From the NCBI GenBank assembly GCA_014529385.2, contig CM043955.1, forward strand, positions 142,462,140-142,526,139: a DNA stretch of 64,000 nucleotides. Direction: 5' to 3'. Shown piece after piece: positions 51,931 through 61,792 of the stretch. Made by a program: the position numbers and the translations under genes. The stretch comes from Adiantum capillus-veneris. Taxonomy: Eukaryota; Streptophyta; Polypodiopsida; Polypodiales; Pteridaceae. The notes under the pieces are model-generated. The model was not told the origin of the DNA. It did no database searches and worked only from the letters and a program-made list of their open reading frames with translations. The first letter of the stretch is position 1. The number at the start of each line of letters is the position of its first letter.

Positions 51931-54900
51931 TCACCAAGCCAAAAAAAATTGTACGCCATGTGAAGAACCCATTTTAAAAGGCTTCTTTGAATGCCAACAT
52001 AATGCCCGCTTAAGGTTGCCCACTTGTTCTGAAGACTGCCCATTTAAATCATAGCATAAGCCCTGGTTACCTTCTAAAAAGGACATCCACGGGGCTCCTG
52101 CTTGTTCAGGCTCGTGAAAAACTTGGATACATGTGAGCAGCATTTTGTAGATTTTAAAAGGCATTGCACACAAAAAGTCGGGGAGGCTCTTGAAGAAGTT
52201 CATGGCACCCGTTAGGGTTTTCACCATGTATTCTTCAGTAACCTGTCCTTGCTGTGGTATTGGCAGTTTTGCGTAGTTAAGCCAAGTTGGCCTTTTCTTT
52301 TTTAGTGCTTCATGTGCCTGCCATGTCCTTACCCTTGGTATAGGACAGAATGTTGGGTCCTTTTGAATTGATGTTGGTGCCCTTGTAAACAATATGAGAT
52401 ACCTTGAGTTTTTGTTGAGCCAAATTCCCCTCCATGTGGAGTGGATAGCACCTGGCCCCTGTTTTTGCATATCCTTGTAGAGTCTTTCTTTTACTTGCAA
52501 TAGCTCCACCTTTATCAAAGGATATGAAAGCGATTGCTGATGCTACTGAGAAGTGATTTGATTGGGAGTGAGATGAGTTACATTGACAGAGTGAAGTACT
52601 CTCAACTCCCAATTGATAGTCGCTTACCATTCAGCATCCACTTCTTGAACAATCTTCTCTTTAAGTGCATCTTCTTCATCTTTAGAGAGTTGGACCATTG
52701 GCACTTGTTCCTCATCAGTAATTGGTACCTCAAATTGAAAAGTTTCTGCCTGCTCTTTAGGTGGTTGTGTTTCTATGTCAGCAAAGGAGATTGATGGTAT
52801 CTCTAGAGCCGGCTATTCAGATGTACCTGCCTCCTCGAGAGTTTCCACATTCCCTTCTCTTAGCAATTGATTGGCCTTCTTAAATTCTTCTATGTCCTTA
52901 AGAAACTGCTCTTCCCTTTGCATGCGCATTAGGGTGAGGTCCGTTCTTTGTTCTTGTTCTAGCTTCAACTCAAGCTCCAATTCTTTGTTTTTTCTTTCTA
53001 AAGTTTTGTAAACTTCATCAGTCCCCTTGAGTGAAGCAACTGATGGGTTTTCCCATTTTTGCTTTAGAAATATTGCTTGGTCATTGATTCTCTACTTTGA
53101 GTATTGCAAGAATCATTCGCTACATTCAACTGTATCTAGAGCTTTTGTACTCACTGAGTTCATTTGTCACTTTAGTTAGCTACTGCTCTTTGCTTTACAG
53201 GCATCCAATAACTTTGTGAGGAGTTCCCCTAACTCTTCCATCTCCTTTTCTTGCTTTTCCTTGACGTGTTGATGTCACTTTGCTTTGTTCTTAAGCTCTT
53301 TGATTTGGCTTTGAATATTTTCAATGATATTCATTTTGTCTTCAAGCTCGCCTTGGAGCGCATCAATTACCTGTTCAAGTTCTCAAGCTTTAACATTGTG
53401 GCTAAGAGTTGTTGTTTGCATTTTCTCAGTCATCAGCGGCATCTGCTTTGCATATTCATTGACTTGAGTGATAACTTCATCAATCATGCCCCACTCTTTG
53501 GATTTTGCTTGAGGCTCTTTGAAAGGTCCAGCCTCATCTTTGGTTGTTTCTGGGATCTACTGTTGAATGGCTTCCTTCTCTTTCTTTAACCCATCTCCTT
53601 TTATCTCCATGATTTCATCTGATTGGTTAGCTAATGAAGACCTTGGACTAGGAAGAGGTTGATCCCCCTATTCAATATTGGGTGAGGGTAGTCTTGGAGA
53701 CATTTCCTCCCTTTCATGCCGTGTTTCAGTTGGTTTCTCAACTTTTGCTTGTTGTGGTTGTTGAGCAGTTGATTCTTCTCTAGCTTTTCTTTGAGCTTCT
53801 GCCAATGCATCTTGTATTTTCAGGGCTTCAGCTTCCACATACATCCTCTCTAGCATTTCTATAGGATCTTCTTGGAGCTTCTTCTCAGAGATTTTGGTCC
53901 TAGGACCCTTGACTTCCCTTGGATTCCATAGATAAAGTCTATCCTACAGCTTGTCGACTTCATTCATAAGCTTCCTTTTCCCTTTTGAACATCACCTTCT
54001 TTTGTGGAGGTTCTTCCTGATGAGTGGCCACTGCCTTTCTCATCATCTCTTCCCGCCTTGACCTTTTTTCTTCAATATCAAAACTTTCTTCATTGTTATG
54101 GGCTTCAGGTGAGCTTTCAGCTGACCCTTCATCTGGCTTATAATTCCCTTTCTTTTTTGATCTTGTGGCTCGTGGAGAAGGCTAAGCTTTCTTTGTGATT
54201 ATCCATGTGTTCTGATTTGGGTCTGGTGGCAAGTAATTGGCCATCCCAATGGCATGGTATGCAATTCAGATTAAGACTTTTGGACCTCCTATGTATGTGA
54301 CTTTCTCTTCCTTCTTTGCACTCTTGAGTGTTGTAAGCACATACTAAGCATGATCTATGGTCTGTCTACCTGATGATTTCAATGCTTGCGTGAATGTGGT
54401 TGCCACAGTATGATTTGGGGTAGTGTGCCTTGATGGTTTCTTGGCGAGGAAGTGGAAGTGTTGGTGGTATAGGTGGGTGGGATCCTCTTCTAGCTTTAGC
54501 GTAAGATCAGAAAGGGTGGCGGCAACTGTACTCTTTGTGAATGTTCCATCTGTTTTCCTATCTCTTGCTCTCATCGTCATATCTTCTGTTGGTAGCTTTA
54601 GTCCTTCAGCCACTATATCTTTGTTGATGACTACCTCAACTTTCTGTCCTTCGTGATATGTGATCTGGGCAGATCCATCCTCTTTAATGGTCGATAATTC
54701 GTAAGCCGGTTTAGGAGTCCCAACCTCCTGTTTTCTTCTTTTGTAGCTGGCTCAACTGCTACGTCATAGACTTCCTTTGGTAGCATTTGTAACTCCACCT
54801 AACTTCCATCTTCACTTTTGAACTCGTCGGTGAAGACTCTGGTGTTGTGTTCCTCAAGCTGTTCTTTCGACGGGTAGGTTACTTTGGCCGTTTTCACAGA

Positions 54901-55092
54901 ACTGGGCTCCAACTGATATGGTGGCACCTCCTGCAACTTTTCTTTTTGTGTCTTTCTCCTCTTGGCTGTCTCAGTAGCTTGCATTGCGCCTATGAGGAAA
55001 AATAAAGTTTCAAAGTTAGGAAATTCTAGAGTTTTCCGCTCTGACATGCTCTTTTTCTGAATTGCTGGCAAACAATGTCCGTTTTGCTTCAT
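51931..55092 (-). pseudogene. ORFy: long coiled-coil protein of unknown function, decayed
   Basis: Reading the minus strand with a handful of stops and frameshifts gives a near-continuous protein of roughly 1000 residues. Start: 'MKQNGHCLPAIQKKSMSERK'. Then a segment 'DIVAEGLKLPTEDMTMRARD', 'HLYHQHFHFLAKKPSRHTTP', 'RQTIDHA' (54344-54613), vaguely like plant retrotransposon-associated proteins. Then a charged Ser/Lys region, 'EEMMRKAVATHQEEPPQKK', a Gln/Glu/Lys-rich coiled coil (about 52.8-53.9 kb, 'LERKNKELELELKLEQEQR'), and a conserved-looking end (51931-52518, 'IKVELLQVKERLYKDMQKQG', 'IWLNKNSRYLILFTRAPTSI'). I do not recognise its function. Confidence 0.6.
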
Positions 55093-55174
55093 ACCAATTT
55101 TGGAGCATGCATAGATGCATTAAAAAAAATATAAAAATCAAAATCATACACTCCGGGTAAAAATTGCAAGCTAA

Positions 55175-55773
55175 GTAAATTATCGTGATTATTTACAACA
55201 GGGGATTTTTTCCATATTTTTGCAGTTTTGACTTCATAGGCTTGAAGAACATGTGATTTAGATATTCTCAATGAAGTGTGAGCTCATTTGAGTGTACATG
55301 GTGGAAATGGTGCCAGATTTGGTCTTCAAACTGTGAAATAGTAGATATGAAGGGATTTGGATTTTTGAAATCCAAATGTGATCAAACTTGATTGTGGTAG
55401 ACTTGTCACATCATCTGCTTTGGTCCCATGATGTCAAAAATGAGCATTGGACTTATTTTGGAAAAAATGTAAATAATCGCAATTATTTACATTTTCATCA
55501 GCTTGAACTTTTTTCCTTTCAAATTGGTTATGGACATGCTATAGAACCTCTAGGTGAGATATGGGAGGTTTGGATCAAAAAATGTGACAAATAACTCAAA
55601 ATTTGGACTGAAAAACTTTTAGTGCATTTTTTGACAAGATCTGAAAATTACTGGACATTTTGGGCTCATATTTGACATGTGACATGAAATAAATGTGTAC
55701 AAGAGATAAGTGAAGCATGATGATGATTTTCAAGTCAAATTTGCAAAAATAGTAAATAATCACAATTATTTAC
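55175..55773. repeat. array of three palindromes, spacing about 283-294 bp
   Basis: GTAAATAATC-type palindromes at 55175-55196, 55469-55490 and 55752-55773, each 22 bp with arms GTAAAT(A/T)AT and AT(T/A)ATTTAC. The DNA between them is diverged but shares short phrases. Confidence 0.85.
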
Positions 55774-57110
55774 ATGAGCTGAAATTTATGCTTGAAGTGA
55801 CATTTTTATGATCTACACATCTTTATTACACCTAAAACATGTCCTAAAAGGAGCTGGTAAGATTTGGTCATGTTGGCATCACTTTGTGCTCTTGTCGACT
55901 CTAAAAATGCTGGTTTTTGTTACCACCCGGTGTGTAGAGATTTTTGGTCACTGTTGAAGCCATGGACTTGTCCGTTACGTAGTCCTAATGTTGCTCATCC
56001 ATTTTGGGCTCATTCGGAGTCAGTTTGACTCCATATGTCAAAATTGACAGTTTGTAGTCTGCGAGAGTTGTTTCTTGCTGTTAGAGTGCTTTCCTTGGAT
56101 GTTTTCTTGAAACCATTTAGGTACATTGTTTATAGACCTTGTCTATATGCTACCCATGAAGTCAGAATTCAATTCTGACATCTGACAAAAACCTAGATTA
56201 TCTACTTGGGGACTCCCTTGACCCTTCCAAATGGTCATCTAATGATATACAAGCGTTCTACTATCTAGGGGCATGCTACAGTTCAAACCTTGTCCAATTC
56301 GGTTGAGCTGATAGGCCACTATGATTGTTTTTGTGTCTTGAGAGACTGTACACAGCTAGGATTCTAGGTTTTTTCTTGGTACGTATACCTGCTACCCGAC
56401 TGCATACAAATGTTATTTGATGAGTTTAGAACTTATCCCTCATGTCTCGTGTGAAACAACACTAAAATGGGTGACTGTGGACTGCAAAAATCGTGCACGA
56501 AGTAGGCCAAGAGCTCTCTTCTCCAAGAGTGACTAGTAGAAATGAGGTGATTTTGGGCTACCTAAGATATCTATACTCGGACTTCCCAAACTACTTTTCC
56601 CCTGATTCCCCTATTAGTACTAATAGGCCGTGAAATCTATGTTACACTCAAAAAATTCTCAATCGGATTCTGTAAGCTCATTTGCGAGAATTTTGCAAAA
56701 ACAGGCCCTGGCGATCTAATTTAGGCCTCCCGCTTCCGTTCGTCGGTTTGATCAAAAAATTTCATGCATGTGCATCTTGTCCTTTTGATCATCAGCGTAT
56801 TTTCAGTTTCTCCATCTGAGCTCATTTGTTATTTATTATTAATTTTTGACATGCTTATTGAAATATCAAAGAAAATAATAAAATGTACTGAAAAAAGAAA
56901 ATTGAAGGATCAACAATTAAGAAAATCCACTGAAAAATACTTTGGTTGGTAATAGCACTCATTGGTCTCATGGTTTGTCCATTTATCCTCAATAGCACAC
57001 CATTTTTGCAGCCTAATTTGTTGTCCCTGTTAAGGTATCCCTTTCCCAGGTCCTCTCATAGGAGCATTCTGCATGTTATTCATCATTTTGTTCATCCTTT
57101 TGAGCATGTG
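55774..57110 (-). other. non-coding region between the second array and gag
   Basis: No gene. Its high end (about 56960-57000, minus strand) still reads 'KWTNHETNECYY', the tail of a gag zinc knuckle. Confidence 0.5.
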
Positions 57111-58600
57111 GCTGTAAGTGGTGTTGTAGCAGCGATTCCCACTATTGTTGGTTTTGTGGATGCTATTTCTCACTCTAAGTATCCTTAGGGACGTCTCCTT
57201 CATTGAAAATATCACAATTGTCTCCCAAGTCAATAGCATCTAATACACACTCTTCTAGGGTCGTATGCTTCTTGATATACAGTATAGAATGAAGCTCTTT
57301 ATTGAGCAATCCTTCTAGAAACAATGACACTAATCTTTCTTCTGCTTGTATTTCTAATTCTGGGCATCTTGCAATGTATTGCTTCATCATAGTTGCACAA
57401 TCCCTAACTGACTCACCTTGTTTCTGTTTGAAGTTATAGATTTGAGCTACCGTGTTATGTTTGATTCCAGTTTTGGAACATGCAACTACAAATCCCTTAG
57501 TAGCTAATGTATTTAAATCCATGATTGCCCTTGGTGGAATGTTTTGGAGCCAGGTCAAAGCTTTTCCTTCTAAAGTCATTCCAAATCCCTCAAATTGAAT
57601 GTGGAAATCAAATATGAGTTCTGCTCTTAGCACTTGCTTGAAGCTAGCTAAGAAATCATATAGATCCCCACATCCATTGTATTTTTTGATCCATTTTTAA
57701 AAAAAATCAGCTGGTCCGACACGGTTGTTTGGCTCAGCTCCAACTCTTCTGGCATTTGGTCATGTTTCGAGTCCTTCAAAACAATCTATTGGAAATAGTG
57801 ACTCGTATAGCCCTGCACTGGCTCTCATGTCACTCGATTTTTTTCGTGATGAGATAGGTTTGGGTTTTTTAACATTTCTCCCAAAAGATTTCTTGCGGAG
57901 TTCCTCTCTTGGAATAGGATCAGGTCCCTGTCCCAATATCTAATCCCTTATAGAGTATCCTTGGTATTTGGTTTGTTCTACCTCCTCAGGACTCATCATA
58001 ACAAAGTTATTGTTTAAAAAATTCCTAAATAGGTAAGATGGTAGATTTGTTCGACCCTTGTCCTTGATCTTGAAGATATAGATGATCTTCATGGGTGTTA
58101 ATTGCCCTGGTTTGGCATGAGAGGTCCATAAAAGATCCTTGACATTCCTACCCTCCCACAATAGACTCCAATCCTACGATTATCAATGCTAAGTCATTTC
58201 AAAGGTTTTAGATCAACTTGATTGTATCCCTCAAATTCTAAAGTCGGTGGACCTTCTTTTGTTGCCATATTCGAAATTATTGTATTCACTTCTAACCCCC
58301 ATTTGTTTATCACATCAAGATTTTCAACTTTGACATACTGAGTCCCATTTTTATTCATATACATTTTTTCTTGTTTGTTTGCCCTTATTTCCTCTTTAAA
58401 CTCTATGTCATGGTCATCAATGTGAATGGCATACTCTTCATTAGGATTCAGGAAAACCTGAGCTCCATAGGCATTAGTCTTATAAAAGGTGAGTATGTGC
58501 TCATACTACACCGTTGTTCCGGTTTTTTACTGATTCTAATAGGAAGACATTACAGATGTTGAGTTGGAATAAGTGTCTGGGGCTTCTTCAAAGATAGTGC
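56955..58600 (-). pseudogene. ORFx fused to a retrotransposon gag domain, broken
   Basis: Minus strand. From about 58585: 'EHILTFYKTNAYGAQVFLNP', 'HDIEFKEEIRANKQEKMYMN', 'NKWGLEVNTII', 'FEGYNQVDLKPLK' (the ORFx domain, as at 25.4 kb). Frame 57940-58161 follows ('NLPSYLFRNFLNNNFVMMSP'), then a basic linker, then 57175-57633, a clear gag capsid domain ('FGMTLEGKALTWLQNIPP', 'VAQIYNFKQKQGESVRDC', 'FLEGLLNKELHSIL'). The knuckle near 56960-57000 reads C-A-I-E-D-K-W-T-N-H-E-T-N-E-C, apparently lacking its second Cys. Stops and frameshifts abound. ORFx is an unrecognised N-terminal extension of gag. Confidence 0.7.
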
Positions 58601-59291
58601 CCAATTGATCACCTTGATTCACACTCTCTTCGATGGATACCCTACTAGCGGTCTCTCCAAGTATGCCTTGATTTGCTAGTGTACGACCAGATCTAAGGTT
58701 CATATACACTTGTTAATCCCTGGATAGAGTACTTACCGGCGGATTGGATTGTTATCCGGTTTTCCACTTGACTTGAATTTAGCTCCTGTCAAGCTCCCAA
58801 TTCTTTGCCTGCAGCATAGTTCATGTGACAGTTTTAACCAGGTTAGTTGTTTTCTCTCAAAGACTGTACAATTTTTGCTAACTATTGTGATTGGTATGTG
58901 TATATCACTTCAATCTGAGCTAAGTGAGTCAACAAATGAGATTTCCAGATTCTACCCTTGCAAAGAGCTAAAGGACTAATCTACAACCTAGAAACTGAGT
59001 TATCATGTATTAATTTTGATCCGATGGGACCCAAATCTTACCAGTGACTTTTTAGACTTGTTTTGCCATATAGACACCTTGTTGTAGTCTCTGGACAAGT
59101 TTCACTGAGTTTGAACAAGATTTGTCCAAGTTACCAACTATTGAGTGTTCGTAGACTTAGTTTTCAAGAATCTGACTTAGGTCTCACCTTTGTGATCCAA
59201 ATTTCAGCAAACTTGATATGAGTAGTCTACTTGATGTGCTTAACCCTCTGGTATACTCAGTTGTGCAAAAAATCTCAAATCTAGTGCAAAT
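58601..59291 (-). other. leader of ORFx-gag, no gene
   Basis: Short frames only; the repeat anchor at 59098 shows the tandem repeat begins here. Confidence 0.5.
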
Positions 59292-60014
59292 GTAAATAAT
59301 CGTGATTATTTACTTTTGGGACTTTTTAGCATTTTTTGCCAAGATGATGATACAAACAGGTAAAGAAACTCAACTTAAGCTCCCTAGCACAGTTTCACAA
59401 AGTTTTGATAAACCCTACACAATTTGTCAACAATTCTGTGTCTGCAAACTATCTTTATTATATTGGCCACAATTTTCACTTTAAAGATCCAAATTTGATG
59501 TGAGTGTTCAATACAACATGATAAAAGCTGTGATGTGCTTGGTTGGCCAAAAATACTTCAAAATTGGACAAAAGTAAATAATCATGATTATTTATAATTG
59601 TCAAATGTTATCATATTTTTTATCATTTGAGTATACACACATATTAAACACTTTAAACTAAGCCTCTGAGTCAAGTTTCATAGAATTTGAACAAGATTCA
59701 TTAAGTCAACCTCAATTTCTTGATAAACAGTACAGACTTCTATTTTTATCAAGTTTTTGGTCTGTTTTGTGGTCTAAACTCTATGAGCTTTCACAAAAGA
59801 TGTTTGTAATCATGCTTAGAGTCTCTGGTATCAATCTTGATCAATTTGAGCCAAATGTAAATAATCACAATTATTTACTTTTGGCCTAAAATGAACAATT
59901 TTTACAATTTTTCAATAGTCAGTCTTTTTGTGACATGTTTTAAGCCTTTAAGTCAAGTCAAAACTTAGTTTGGCCTTAGTTTTCAAGAAAATGTAAATAA
60001 TCTGAGTTTTTACC
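59292..60014. repeat. array of palindromes, spacing about 282 bp, upstream of ORFx-gag
   Basis: Palindromes at 59292-59313 (10-bp arms, 2-base loop), 59574-59595 (contains the 20-bp perfect palindrome TAAATAATCATGATTATTTA), 59857-59878, and a decayed one at 59993-60014. A second anchor (AGTTTCA...TTTGA) repeats at 59098, 59391 and 59674, also 283-293 bp apart. So this is a diverged tandem repeat, not scattered palindromes. Confidence 0.88.
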
Positions 60015-60573
60015 AACCCTTAAAAACTTACCTCAAATGCATGCTTATGCTTACCCACTGGTTCATATAACTTATATGAGCATAATCTCCAGCCGAATTC
60101 AGTGGTTGACAGTCTTTTGATGTTGTTTCAAGCTGTAGAGTTGAAATTGTGTAACTTCATATAAACAACTCACAGATGATTCTTTTGGAGTGAGCAATGA
60201 TTTGAGATCCCACCTTGAATTTTACTTACCCTACTCTTAGGTTCTGCTGCAATTGGGTTGTGGAAGGTCCACAATACTTGTTTTCTTGTTTTATGGTTTC
60301 CTGAGCATTGATCTTAAGACTTTTCTTGTCCATCAATCATTCTCAAAATCTCAAACTAATCCTACAATCCTACAAGGTACTTAGCAAGTACAATTTTCTC
60401 CCAAGCTAACTCTACACAACAAAAGACGACACTCTTAAGCTATGCAATTTTAAAGAGAAAGTTTAACTCTAGGTGATCCTAGAGGAAGTTAAAGGACCAC
60501 TACCAGGGATTTCACTGACATAATCACCATCGTGTGATTACATTAATACCTCTAGTAATTACACAAGAAAAAG
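60015..60573. other. no gene seen
   Basis: AT-rich; an inverted repeat with arms GTGTGATTAC / GTAATTACAC lies at about 60533-60564. Confidence 0.5.
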
Positions 60574-60601
60574 ACGTGATCACGTTAATTGTTAACGTGA
60601 T
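60574..60601. repeat. overlapping palindromes beside the hAT end
   Basis: ACGTGATCACGT (60574-60585, perfect) overlaps a 10-bp-arm inverted repeat ATCACGTTAA / TTAACGTGAT (60579-60601, 3-base loop). Confidence 0.9.
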
Positions 60602-60626
60602 TTTGATGATGACCTGCAAAAACCCA

Positions 60627-60745
60627 TAGAGCCGGTTAGCCCGTCAGGTAAAAACATATTCCCTCAAGGCCCGTCGGTACTTTTTATTTTCCTGACGGGT
60701 CCTCTGAGAAAAAGACATAGCCTCGACGGGCCCCGTCGGGAAAAT
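60627..60745. promoter_or_regulatory. hAT subterminal motif cluster (CCCGTC/GACGGG)
   Basis: Five or more copies at about 60638, 60669, 60693, 60723 and 60730, including the inverted pair GACGGGCCCCGTC. Confidence 0.7.
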
Positions 60746-61792
60746 AAAAAATCTCGACATACGTAATTATATAAAGTAAACCTCGTGCTTACCGTGGTGC
60801 TTTGACTAGGCAAATCCCTGGGGAGTGTATTTGAGTGCAGGTACATTCATCTCCTTGTGAATTGACCTAAGGTTACAGAGTCACAGTCCCTTTTTTTGGG
60901 TCCAACGTAATTCTCAATTCGGTAACCACTTCTAAAAATATTTAAATCCTTCACCGAACATAAAGGTACAAAACCAAAACAATTGAGAATTTGTAGAGTC
61001 ATGCTCATTGTGACAAAACCATTGGTCAATATGAGGGCTGCAATTGGTTTTAGAAGATGAGCATATGCAAATAACGAGTCGATAATCAAGGGTCGGATGT
61101 CCTGGACTAGTGTACTAGGCATATAAAGATCCTTGAAGTTTTACATTTTTCACCATCATTGATTTGAGTTTATATATATTGTCACTGCACAATATAAGAG
61201 CTATAATCCTTAATTGAGTGAAAATAGCTTTTATATATTGAATTGGATGCATAAGGGGGCTACAATCCTTAACTAGATACAAGTAGTCCTCGATTATGTG
61301 ATTGTATTAAAGATTTCTTTGCGTTATTCCATACATTGGTTTATATAGAGAGTGCATTATGTATTATGAAATATTGTTAGTGCAAGACATAACCACTCAT
61401 ACATATTATTGCTTTCGTGTGTTTTTGCAAATCATTGACATCGTTTCAGTGTTGAAGTTGATTATTCTTTGTAGCATTTGAAATTAGATGTGTCGTATTG
61501 TTTGCAAATCAAAGAGGATGTATAAAATATAATCATCATAATAATAATTGCATTAAGAAATTCATAGCGTTGTTGTATTTATAATTTCGTGCAGAGAGTG
61601 CATTGCAATGTGTATGTTTGCTCACAACATAGGTGATCGATATGTGGATTGACTAGAGTGCATTGCAAATCTCATATTGTGCAGAATTGATTACTTTCTT
61701 ATTGATTGGTTTTTTATTATATATTGAAAAGAAGAAAATGTTTTAAAAACTGAACATTTAGTTCTTATGTCTTCAATTTTAAATTAAAAGCA
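60746..61792 (+). other. 5' region of the hAT element, no gene
   Basis: AT-rich. A minus-strand frame at 60847-61122 has no recognised domain. Confidence 0.5.

Larger units (their letters stand above)
51379..60015 (-). mobile_element. unclassified LTR retroelement-like unit with ORFx-gag, ORFy and palindrome arrays, no visible RT
   Basis: On the minus strand the order is palindrome array (58.98-60.0 kb), ORFx-gag (57.18-58.6 kb), non-coding DNA, second palindrome array (55.17-55.78 kb), ORFy (51.93-55.09 kb), polypurine tract and LTR (51.38-51.73 kb). Shared arrays on both sides of ORFx-gag argue for one unit. No protease, RT or integrase was recognised and no second LTR was found, so it is either a non-autonomous element or a composite of two. 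The ORFx copy at 25.4 kb also has the palindromes upstream. Confidence 0.5.
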
